From Cryptomeria japonica (lineage: Eukaryota > Streptophyta > Pinopsida > Cupressales > Cupressaceae), in NCBI RefSeq assembly GCF_030272615.1, contig NC_081410.1, positions 125,925,640-125,989,639 on the forward strand: a DNA stretch of 64,000 bases, given 5' to 3'. Shown piece by piece: positions 13,101 through 25,100 of the stretch. A model generated the notes under the pieces. That model was given only the letters and a program-made list of their open reading frames with translations. It had not been told where the DNA came from and made no database searches. The translations under genes and the position numbers were made by a program. Numbering within the stretch: position 1 is the stretch's first letter; each line of letters opens with the position of its first letter.

Positions 13101-16100
13101 CTATCATCTCCAATAGCACCCAACAATTATCCAGTATTGACAAGAATTTTGGAGGTGTCCCTTGGCATTTTGGGTTGTTTTTATTGTTGGTCATACAGTT
13201 TGGAATGGTGTCTCAGTTCTAATTTGTGTCTGATGCTTCCAAGTATTGTCTTCAGCAATTTATAGTGTGCTCTTAGTGTGTTTAGTTATGATTTGACAAT
13301 ATTAACAAAAGTTTCAAATGATATCAGACCTGCAATCAGCTTCTAATATCATCTATCTGAGGTATACAATTACATTGCTGGATACTTGAGTATTTGTTTA
13401 TCCATGTTATCTGGTTCATTCTGGATTGTTGCAGCAGTTTACATTTGTGATCAGAATTTTATATTAACCTAGCTTACCGGGTTTGCCCCTAGACACCCTT
13501 GGTTTGGGTCCAGTCTAGCCTTGGTTCGACCAGGGTTCGAATTTCCCAGAGGGGGTTCGACTTGGTTCGAACCTGGGTGGACCAAGATCGAACCTGGGTG
13601 GACCCAGGTTGAACTTGGACGGTTGGGGGGCCCAAAATGCACTTTTTTATGGAAAATTTTAGATGTTTTTGAAATCCGCCATGTAAAAAGTGAAACTTAT
13701 ACCCTAAAAGTGACTTCTAAAACATTATATTCACTCATTTCACCTCATTTGTGTTGCAAACAAAAGTTTTATGAGAGCAAGTTGAAGTCAGGGTGAACAA
13801 AATTTGGCTTCGAAGATCAAATAGGAGGAGTTGAAGACTGATTTTTGAAGCTTCAACAAGTGCTGCAACATCATTTCCATACATTTGCAAGCTCCCATTG
13901 CCTACAAGAGGTAGATTTTTTAACATTTTTTTCCAACTATTTTTGTTTCCCAAATTTTCAAACATGAAACATGAATTGTTTTTCATTATTTTGTTTTTGA
14001 ATATGTTTATGTTATTTCTTTCCATAGGAACTAGAATGGCATCTACCTCTTCCTCCGTTGCCAATGAACAAACAATTACAAAACAAAGAAATGATCCGAA
14101 TTCTCCATTATGGAAGTATGTTGACATTTTAAACCCACTTCCAGGAGGTGGGGGATTCTGTTGGAGATGCCAAGGATGTGGTATTGAACGTAATAGTTCA
14201 TATTATCAGGTAGTAGGCCATTTGTGTGGAATAGAAGGAAGAGGCATCAAAAAATGCCCTGGAAAAGATGGTAACCCTATACCAGATGAGATAGTGATGA
14301 AATATTTTAAGGAGCATGAGGAGGCAGAAGAGAGAGAAGCCCGTAGATTGACTCAAACCTCTGCAAAGAAAACAAGGGGAATGCAAGCCCCATCTCATCC
14401 CGATGTTGTAGTACAAGACCACCCCTTCTTTTCCACAAATGAACCTGAAAATGAACCACCCTTGACACGTAAAACAACAAAGGGGCCTTTAGAAACCGCA
14501 TTTCAAAATGAGAGTAGAGACATTGCTGACCAAGATATAGAAAGGTGCATTTGTGCAAATGGGTTGGCTTTCAATGTAGTTCGCTCCCCATATTGGAAGC
14601 AAATGATAAAAGGTGTTAATGAAGCTCCAAGAGGGTATAGGGGACCAGGTTATGAGAAGGTACGTGGAACATTATTGGACAAAGAGGTGAAGAGGGTTGA
14701 AAATGCATTGAAACCCATAAGGGATTCATGGGCAGAGACAGGTGTAACAATTGTTTCAGATGGGTGGAAAGATGCTAAAAATCGTCCCTTGATCAATGTC
14801 ATAGCGGTGTCCCCTAAAGGGACAATGTTTTTGAAAGCTGTGGATTGTGAGGGCCAAGTAAAAGATGGCCAATTTATTGCAGAAATTCTCATCTCTGCCA
14901 TTGAGTCAGTGGGACCACGCAATGTTGTCCAAGTCATAACGGACAATGCAAGAAATTGTAGAGCTGCTGGTTTGTTGGTTGAGGAACGCTATGATCACAT
15001 CTTTTGGACACCTTGTGCGGTCCATTCACTCAATCTTATGCTACAAAGGATTGGGACTAAAATAAAATGGATCTGAGATGTGTATGTAGAGGCTGAGGAC
15101 ATCCAGATGTTCATCACAAACCACCACGTCTCAAGGGATTTTTAGATCCTTTTTGAATTTGGAGCTATTGAAGGTAAGTGAAATAGTAATTTAATTTTAC
15201 ATTTTCTGATTCTTTTAATTTCAATGTTCATAATATCATTGTGTAAGCTATATTGTGTATTCTTCTTTAAAGTTTGGCTTTATTTTTTAATCATTTTGGC
15301 ATTAATTTGTGTTATAGGTTGCTGAGACCCGTTTTGCATCAAACACAATTGTCTTAAGACGACTTGTGAAAGTTAGAGTGTCACTCTGCAATATGGTGAT
15401 CAACAACAATTGGACTGTATGGAAGCAGAGTAGCAGTGAGAGGGCAGAAAAAATTAGGGAGAGAAAATTGAATGAGAAATGGTGGGATCTTGTTACATAT
15501 CACCTAAGTATCACCGAGCCCATTATGAGTATGATTTGCTATATCAACATGGATAGGCCTTGCATTGGTGAGATTTATGATGGCATTGACTCAATGCTTG
15601 AAAAAATAAAGTTCACTATAAATGCAAAAGAGAATGACCCCGAGGAGCAATTCTTCAAAGAAGTGAAAGCAATTATTGTAGAAAGGTGGAATAAGATGAC
15701 CACTCCTTTGCATCTTCTTGCCTATGCATTGACACCAAAGTACTATAGCAATCAATTTCTTGATAAACCAAGAAGGATTCCACCATGGAGAGATCTAGAA
15801 GTATCTAATGGGTACAAGGCAGCATTTCTTAGACTATATCCTGATGATGATTTGCGAGATATTGTTACAAATGAGTTCATAGAATTCGCAAATGGGAATG
15901 GTCTAAGTGTTGAGGCACTTCGTCATAGATCCAAGAAGGATGCTCATAGCTGGTGGTACTTCCATGGTGCATGCTTCCAACACCTACAACCCCTCGCTGT
16001 AAAAGTTTTATCACAAGTAAGTTTAATTAATTAAAATTATCACAAGTTTATTTATAGTTTACTTTGTCTTCATAGGTTGCTAGTAATTTTTAATTTTAAT

Positions 16101-19100
16101 TTTATTAATGTATAACTTTAATTGTTTACTTTGTCTTCATAGGTTGCTAGTTCATCTGCTTCAGAAAGAAATTGGAGCAAATACTCTTTCATCCACTCAG
16201 TAAAGCGCAATAGGTTGCTATCAAAAAGAGCGGAGAATTTAGCATATGTGCATTCCAACCTACATCTTCTTTCACACAAACAACGTGACTACAAACAAGG
16301 GGAAACGAAGATGTGGGATATAGAGCCAGAGCATACTGATTTGGATGCTCCCGCTTCTCAGCTTCTTGCATTGACACTTGATGACTTGGAGGGCGAGAAA
16401 ACTTATAGTGCAAGTGCAAGTGGTGTTGGCTCATCTAATGTCAATGTCAATGATGAGGAGGATGAGGAGGAGGAGGAGGATGATGAATTAGCTGATCCAT
16501 TTGATGATTAAACTTTATATTGTTGAAAGAGTTGAAACAATGATACTTGAATATTTTGTCATTTTGATATTAAACTTGATGTATATGATGCTATTATGGT
16601 ATGATCATGATGCTATGATTACAAGTTTATGTTTGTTATGTTGTTTATATGATGCTATGTGACATGCTAATCTTAATTCATTCTTACAGGCTGTACAAAT
16701 ATTAATATATATATATATAAAATTTACATGTTTTTGTACTAACGAACCCAAACCCCTTTTCAAAATTTTGCTGTATCGGCGAACCGGTGCCCGAACCCGA
16801 ACCGGTGCCCGAACCCAAACCGGCAAGCTAGATATTAACATAAATCAGCAAGTTTATATTCTCTTATGATGATTTGTAATGCATTTTGTATTATCCTGTA
16901 ATACCCTGGGTGGTAGTATTGCCAATAGTTTCATCTTACACTTTAATGTATTTGCACACCCCATTGAATAAGTGGAAGAAGCTGTGCCTGTTGTAATTGC
17001 ACTCTGCTGAATAAGCGTGAAGTGTTTGTGCTTATTGCAATTACACTCCATTGAATAAGCATGAAGTGCTTGTATTATTGTAACTGCAATCTGCTGAATA
17101 AGCGAGAAGTGCCTATACTTATTGTAAATGCAGTCCACTAAATAAGCATACAAGTGTTCCTTTCAGTTCTTGCATCAAGTACATTCTACTGAAGAAGTAA
17201 ATTTTTGGCTAGCTATGCCACCTTGTGTGCTTCAGTTGTTACCTTTTAGATAGATGGTTGCAGTCCTATACATCGCATGCTCTCCCTTTGCCCATCTCGA
17301 TAACTAAGTGATCCAAAAGTGATAAGGACATTGCACTATAGTTTAATTTCAGATGAAATTTTTAGGGGAGGTTATTACATTGGCGATCTCTTGTCACTTC
17401 AACTTCAACTCTAGACTAATGGATTTTTTAAGCTAACTAGTGTTAAGGTAAATAGGAAAATCACCTAATAATTAGTTACTCATTAAATAATTATTAGGCC
17501 CCATTTACTTTATGCACTTAAGCCAAACTAGGGAAATGTTTTTTATTATTATATTGTGCTTTTTTCGTCTCATAGCATAGGATGAGGACACTTTTCATAA
17601 TCAAATGATATCCTCACCGAGGGTTTGATCCAGAGCTTTTTTCCTTTTTATAAGGAGTCAACATTCATTATAATAAATATTTATGCTATTTTGCATTAAA
17701 ACAATTTTTAGGTTGAATGGCAAATCCATCTTGTTTTTTCTCTCAATTGTGATAAGAGTTTTCATTGCAGGGGATTTCTGGGAGTTATGGGGTCACCATC
17801 AACTCCAACATGGTGTGGAGCACCAAATCTTCAACTTCCTATTCAAATTTTAAGAAATCCAGTCCCTGCATCATTTTGTGGTGTGCTAGCATACAAATCT
17901 AACAGTAAAAAAATTGTTGCAAGTTTTTTAATTTCTTCAACAATTGTGCAAAAATCTAGGGACTAACATTCATTTTGTTAGCTTGCTGATGTGTTTTCCA
18001 GGTCAGTAGAATTCCTACAGCTTGTTGTCCCCCCTTTACTGCTTCTGCGGTGCCGCCTTCACTTTCTCCAATTGCAAGCCCTTAATCACCTATGTGACTT
18101 GGGGCTAGTACCCAGTCTAGACCCCTGCAACCTAGCTCCCTAGTCTCCGATGGCACCAAGGGCTTTTTCTAAGCCCCCTATTCATCTCCAAGGCAGACTG
18201 GGCAACTTTTAGGAAATCAAATATAATTTGGGCATATGAACTCCATTTTTGGCAAAACATATATTGTTGGAAAGCTGGTTCCAAGCTCAATCCAATGGGG
18301 CTACTAATTTTTCCACATTCTATTGTTGGTGAGTTTTATTGGCCTCTGAACTCAGATCAAGCCACTTGCACTTCCGAGGTCAAATTTTTTGACTCAAATC
18401 TCTATTTTTGCGATTCTTGTGGTACTAGAAAGTTGGTTCAACCCTCTACACAGATCTCAAGCTTGTTTTTCTAGAATGTTCACCAAGTATCGTTATTTTC
18501 ATCGAATCTCAGGTTTTCCCTTTTGATTATTTTCTTGGAAAACATGCAAACAAGATCATTTTTTAGGAACAAGGGGGAATTTTCTTGCATTGTGAAAGCT
18601 TTTATTATTGTTTCTCTTCCAAATTTCTGTACTTTTCAAATAACATCATAGATCCAACCAACATTACTCCCCTCACACCATACAATTACTATGGGTGGAG
18701 AAAACAAATCGAGATCCATTTGAAAAAACAAGGGTTGTATAGAGTGACCATGGGTGTAGTACTTGAACAAAGAGGAGCTGCACAAGAGAGAAAATGGTTT
18801 TACTGTTACAGAAGTGATGAAACTTTTGGGACATTATGAATGCCTATGTTTCCTAGTGTATTCTTTCATGTTGAGTCTTGCACTACACCCAATTAGATCT
18901 TCTAAGGGAGAATCATCTAAGGAGAGACCAAAATGTTAAGACATGACGAGCATCAAGGTTATGCAAAGCAAATTGATGAGCTAAAACACCTTCTACAAAA
19001 GAACCTATTTAGCTGCCTTCATCTATATCATTTGGTACAACCTCTTCTTCCACTTTAGCACCTGCACAATTAGGGTCAGCATGCATGGCAAGTGGAGTAG

Positions 19101-22100
19101 ACAAGATGAAAGGCCATGCCCTCTTTGCATCCACCAAACCTTAATCAAGTCGATGGCTTCTAGATTTCAGAGCCTCACATCACAAGTTTCATCTCAACAT
19201 ATGTTCTCTTCATATAAGGCTTGCACATTACCACATATACTGATGTGTTAGGGGGAAAAGATCTGTTGATATTGCTGATGAAAAATCTCATGATGTAATT
19301 TGTGTTCCTTCACTATCCTCCATTTCCCTTTCCATCTATCAGATTGCACATGGTGGGGAAAGGAAGACAATTTAGCTTACACCTGATTCAGTGCTTATCA
19401 GAGATTTGGAGAGTAGAGAGATCATTTCAGCTAGGACAGTTGATCATGCCTCTCAATTGTATGCCTTCTCAAACTTTGCTCCTGATGATCTTGCAATATC
19501 ATTGATTGGTTTACCTCTCATGCATCTAGAGTGGATCAGATATCTAAGGAAAAGTTTGGCCACTTGAACCAATGTGTACTTCCATCATCCACCTTGGTTC
19601 ATGAGACTTGCATTGAGCTTCCACCATCTCCACCTTCTGCATCTATAGAGATCAGTTCAGTTTAAAAGGATGTTAGTTTTCTTTCAATTTCAACTTTGTG
19701 GGATGACTTCTTATCAGACATTGCAGCATTATTTGTTGAGTCACACATTGCAGACATTGGGGACATGATTGAGGATTTTGTAATGTCCCCTTCTGCCTAG
19801 AGTCAATCATCGTTTCCCCGAGGCTAGAGCAAAATAAAATTACAAGGGAATTAAGTTATTAATTAAATATGAAGTTAAGCCAAGGCATAAATTATAACTT
19901 GTTCATATTTAATTAATAAGGTGGGCCCTTTATAATGTTCAGAGCGCCTAAGTTACTTGGACAAGCTATTTATCTTAAGTCTAAGTTGAAATATTTGTTT
20001 GGGCATCTTATGTGATATGGGTGGCTAAACTTCTTTGGGCGATTTAATTATTATATGTCTGAGTAAAACATCAATGATAAGGCCAACTTATTTAATTGGA
20101 GCGGTTTGCTATAAGTGAAATTATTAAGATCTAAAAAATTATTGAGCCAATCAAGGGAAAAGGCAATATTTAAGGAGAAATCATGGACTTGGGAAGACAT
20201 TCACCATTGTTATGATTTGTCTTGAGTTTCTCTGAGCAGCGAATATCTTCTTCCAATCTAGAATGGAACCCCTGGATGGATTGGTGATTTGGACGGTACC
20301 CCAACTCATCCAGAGTTCAACAAATTCAATCAGCCAATTCATGGTCTACAATAACCATTTGCAGATTATTGAAGAAATCAGAATCTAAAGCAGTTCGCCT
20401 AGGGTAGAGGCACACCATATCACAGGCTATTTCCATTGACAATATTCCTGTGCTGTTTGGGCCCGATTTTTAGAGATTTGGAAGCCCTTCACAAATCGCA
20501 TGTCATCTAAGGCAGCCATTTTAATACAGGGGCAACGGCTACCATAGAAGCTCAGCTGGTATCATTTTGAGGGCGATACAAGAGTCTGTAACTGCTGAAA
20601 GGTTGGGCGATACAAGTTCATTAGCATTTCCAGCTAGTGTAATCTATCAAAAGGGCACCATTCGTTATTACATCTAGAAGATCCCTGTATAAGCATGTCG
20701 TGGTATGTTTTCCAAGAATTTTGTGTGATATTGATAACTGCAGCAATATATAAATCCAGTAATTTCAACATAATTTAGACAATTACTTGTTTCATTGGAG
20801 AAAATTGTCTTTTATTCTTTCCCTGTAAATCTCATTCATTGCATGCACAAAATATTCATGTTATGAAATAAACCTCAAGCATACTTTCAAAACAAAACCA
20901 TAAACGTCATTAAAATCAGAGGAAATGATATTTCAGATATTCACTTCCTCTTTGATGACAGCTACATCACACCTATTATTACATTTGGGAGGTTATTCCC
21001 ACAAAGATCTTCATAGTTTTTTGGATTTGCTTCATTTAATTTGGCATCTTTTGATTCAAACATGTGGACACTTTAGCAGCTTTCCGAGGGACACATCATC
21101 AGAAATTTTCTCCCATATCTCTTGCAGGAGTTTCTTCTACATTCACCACTGGATTTGTTTCTTTTGAAAGAGAGGAATATTATTTTCCAACTTTGGATAA
21201 TCTTCAGCATTCTTCTTTAAGCATTCACTTACTCTTCTTTTCTCTCCCATGGGGGGGGGGGCGCTTGATTGAAGCAGTAATTGAGTGGACATGTTGAATC
21301 CTAGATTCTTTTGTCACATGTACACATTTATTTTCTTTTTTCTCTCTTTTGTAAAGAAGCTTTTCTCCATGAGGTTTTCTCTTTTTCTCAAGTCATTTGC
21401 TTGTACATGGGTGCATCATCAAGTCTTGTAGTTGGAACCCATTTATGCATCCATCATTATGTTTTTAGCTTCTTCCTAAATTGAACTTAAGGAGGGGTGT
21501 TAAAGCATATAGGAAAATCTCAAAATTATTAATCAATCATTAATGAATTATTAGGGCCCTTTTACTTTATTCACTAAAGCTAAACTTTGGAAATGTTTTT
21601 TTAATTTTTCGATTGTGCCTTTTTTTGTCTTGTAGTATAAGATGAGGAACTTGTCATAATCTAATGACACACTCACCTAGGTTTGATCTAGGATTTCATT
21701 TTGTATTCATCATTCATTGTAATCATTATTTAGACTATTTTGCATCAATAAAATTCTCAAGGTGAATAGAAAATCCATCTCGCTCTCTCTCAATTGTGAT
21801 ACAAGTTTTGTTGTAGGTGATTTTTGGGAGCTATGAGATTCACCATCAACTCCAACAGGTAGTTCACACAATATCTTTGTTCTTGTTGATCCACCAGTTG
21901 AAGGGATTGTTCGGTTTTTTTATCTCCCCTAACTACACTCTAATCTTCTCCTACCTTTATTAGAAGTTATTGTAACAAATGTTCATGACTTTAAAGAAAA
22001 TTTGCTATTATTAATTAGTGAGCAGTACACCATTTTATTAATAGAATTCTGTGATGTCCCTACTAGTTAGAGATCACTGTCCTGCAAAATAGTTTGTTAG

Positions 22101-22112
22101 AATACAACAGAC

Positions 22113-22143
<31 letters not shown>

Positions 22144-25100
22144 CTAAATTGCAATCTAACTTTAAAATACTTAATTAACATAATCACAATTCTCATCTAA
22201 TAAAAAGGATATGAATGCCATACAGAAGTATGTCCTTAGGCGGTCGTGAAGCTCGCCTTCTTGGAACCCCTTGGTTCCAAGCCCTTCAGGAAATCGAAGA
22301 TGAGTTCGAATCCTGTCTTGGGTGTAACCTCTTACACCCAAGCCATCCAAGGAAGACCCTTGTCTATTCCTTGCCTTGGGTGATGCCTCCATCATCCAAG
22401 TCCTCAGAGGGGACCGGCCAGGCTGTAATGTCCCTACTAGTTAGAGATCACTGTCTTGACCTCTTCCTCTTTCCACGCAGCAGACCCCTTATCCTCCCAC
22501 TGATTTTCCCTTATTTCCTTTCTTCCCCATTCTCCCCGTCTCTCATTCTATTTTATAACTTTAATTTCCATAAGAGTCCCCTCACTTCATTTGAGGAGTC
22601 ATATATCTTTGTTTATTAATAAACATAATTGTTAACTCAGACACGTGTTTATTATCCTTTAATTACTGATTTTATGTGATTGTTGAACTGTCACTTGGTC
22701 ATTAATAATTTATTCCACAATTATCATATTTATCGTTGTATACTAATGTTCTTTGTCATTAAAGATTGGTGCTTTGATAGGCATCTCCTTTATCGCTGTT
22801 CCCACATTTGCTTTTGTAAATCGATCATTTGACATGCTGGTGATATCGTAATCGATATTATTAGTTGATGCCATTATTATTACCGATTGCTATTGCTTGT
22901 AGATAGAATACCAGTGATAGTTATTGTCTTTCAATAAGAGGAGGCTCTTCATATTGCCGTTGGATGATCAGTTGCTGTCAAGAATAATCTTCTATCATAG
23001 CTCCCCTTGACTTGCTGCTGCTCTTATATATTTCTTTGATATCATTGCTATCGTTAGATATTCCATTGGTGGATTACGGGAATGTTCCTACTGATCTATG
23101 GATCTTGCTTTCTTTGTCTTCTATTAAGGTCATTTGTTAATGGATCGCTGGGCACTACTTTCTCTCTTAATCACTTTGGGATATATGTGACTGAATCATT
23201 GCTATCGACAATATCATTGTATTTGGTCAAAGTCTTTCTGTAACCAATGATTGTTCAATGCGATTTTTGTTTGCTGATATTATGGGAATGTAGCGACCAA
23301 ATAACTCGACTATTGCCACCCAATAAATCTCTATCATTCTTTAGAAAATTTAGTCTGATGATTACTTGATATAAATGTACTTCATATTCATATGAATCAG
23401 TCCAAGGATACCCATTGGTTCATTGTTTTGGCTTAGTACTCATGGTCGGTACATATATACATTTTACAGTGTAATGGAAGATATATATATCGTTGGCAAT
23501 ATTATTTCGAGGTGATTGTGATGAGCTGTTGATCCCTTATACCTGTGATAATTGATTTAGAACCTCCAATTGTATTTTGAAGCCAAGTAAGAGCTAATAT
23601 TAATTTATTTTAATTTGAATATTTCAGGAATATTATTAGTAATAAATATTAATAGATATTAATTAAATAATACATTTAATAAATAAATAAATTTCAAAAT
23701 AGAAGTTCGTAGATATTATTATATTAATTAATAATAATTTAATTACTTCATTTAGGATATATATAACGATCAAGGAGGGGACATGACAAATTCTAATTCA
23801 AATTCAAGGGCTTCCGCTTATGCATTCACAAGAGAATGTGTTGGGGCCTAGATCAAAAGAATACGGACCTGAGAAAGTAAATCAATAGTGCGGCGTAGAA
23901 GGCGAGCAAGATCTCCATCATCTACTCCACAATCCATCATAATTTCTCTCCAGGTCAAACCAGATGCCCAAGCCTCAACAATGCCTGCAAACTGCATATC
24001 CAAGTCGCAACTAATCTGCCAAGAACAAATGAAACTTACTTACATAACTACAATAGTTTATTTTGAAAAGACATATACATTGACCTAGAATATATCTTTA
24101 GCAAATAGAGACACTAAAAATAATTCAAAGTTTTATAATTATAAATATATTTCTTACCTCCACTCTATGTTTGGCTTGCAACTGCAAGAGTGATGAACGC
24201 TGCTCTTCCAATATTTCTATGGCATTGCCAACTACATTTGAAACTTCATAAACATAACTAGAAAAAATTATAGATAAGGAGTCAGTAAACTACAATGATG
24301 TAAATCTGAATAAGTCAGTTTGTACTAATCTGAAAAATTACTGATGACTACTTTGATCCTTACAAAACTAAAGTTCAGATTATATGTTCAGAAGAGCCAT
24401 AGCTAAAAGGTATAAGAAATAGCTTTACCAAAGTGTTGAATTTGACAAAAAATTTAAGGCCATTATACCAAACAAAAACATTGTTTCTTATTTAGGTCAA
24501 GCTATTGACATTTTTTAAATAGTAATAGGCATCCTCACCATTGTGTGTTCCCCTATATCAGGGCTCAAATCTGAGTTTCTTTTTATATTATGCTATATTG
24601 TATTATACAGAATACAGCTAAAACAATTCTACCAGTAGAACCAACTCAATATGCACAACAGTAACCATACATATGCATAAAAATTTAATAGAAACTAGAA
24701 TAGAATCACCAGTAGAACAACTCAAGGAACATGGGAGAGAATCTGGTGTTTTATTACACTATCAATCAATACAGTATACAAACGATTCTTTTGATATGTG
24801 AATAAAGATATCACTCAGGGATTATACTAGAAACCTCTAAAGTTACATCCATGGTTGTCAAACCATGACCATACAGTCAAGGAAAATCAGGAATATCCAT
24901 GAGGGCAACCCTCTGACAACCTCTACGTTACCACTCAATCTTGACCTCAAAATTAAAAGTATAAAATCTAACCTTAAAAACTGAAAGTATCACCCATGCA
25001 TCATATGTGTAATGTCCCCTTTTTGGGACATTAGGAAATCCATTTAAATAATTAAGTTTAAGTTGTCAAAACATAATAATTTAAAAGAAAAATTCATTTA

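Larger units (their letters stand above)
11805..17379 (+). mobile_element. Solo LTR (2.2 kb) split by a hAT element
   Basis: The LTR begins TGTAATGTCCCC and ends GGTTATTACA, flanked by the 5-bp duplication TTGGC (11800-11804, 17380-17384). Removing the hAT element and one copy of its duplication leaves about 2204 bp. No internal region or second LTR is present, so it is a solo LTR left by recombination. A TATA-like TTATAAAAC lies at ~12391. Orientation is tentative. A 43-44 bp minisatellite occupies 16945-17165. Confidence 0.82.
17441..21857 (+). mobile_element. Copia-like LTR element, short and decayed
   Basis: LTRs at 17441-17810 and 21498-21857 (about 370 and 360 bp) begin TGTTAA and end CTCCAACA. 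A purine tract CTTAAGGAGGGG stands directly before the 3' LTR, and TGGTGTGGAGCACC after the 5' LTR may be the primer site. Flanks ACTAG and GGTAG match only 3 of 5. Apart from a nested LTR (19779-20935) the interior is about 2.5 kb with a gag relic and no reverse transcriptase that I can see. The LTRs differ at many sites, so it is old. Confidence 0.8.
22050..23788 (+). mobile_element. LTR element with duplicated LTR head
   Basis: Flanked by the 5-bp duplication AATTC (22045-22049, 23789-23793). Begins TGTGATGTCCC and ends GGGGACATGACA. A second LTR start (TGTAATGTCCC) lies at 22424 and repeats about 30 bases of the head (CTACTAGTTAGAGATCACTG). Thus 22424-23788 is probably a full 3' LTR, and 22050-22423 is a truncated 5' LTR plus internal remnant, including a purine-rich AGAGGGGACCGG before 22424. 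No coding capacity. Confidence 0.75.
4124..23868 (-). other. Giant intron of the ISE2-like gene (19.7 kb)
   Basis: Defined by donor GTCCGT after 23869 and acceptor TTCTTTTCAG before 4123. It contains a solo LTR split by a hAT element, a Copia-like element, a 1.7-kb LTR element, two short hAT copies and a gag relic. The stretches 4124-5958, 6780-7780 and 8640-9290 show only AT-rich sequence without coding potential that I recognise. Confidence 0.75.

Noticed and set aside
13316-13335. TGATATCAGACC, similar to a tRNA-iMet primer site, taken at first as the end of a 5' LTR starting at 11805
   Set aside because: The LTR that starts at 11805 has its matching end and 5-bp duplication at 17379-17384, so this lies inside the LTR and the likeness is chance.
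22171-22619. Frames on both strands across the hairpin region
   Set aside because: They arise from the inverted repeats and LTR sequence, have no family resemblance and cross the second LTR start.
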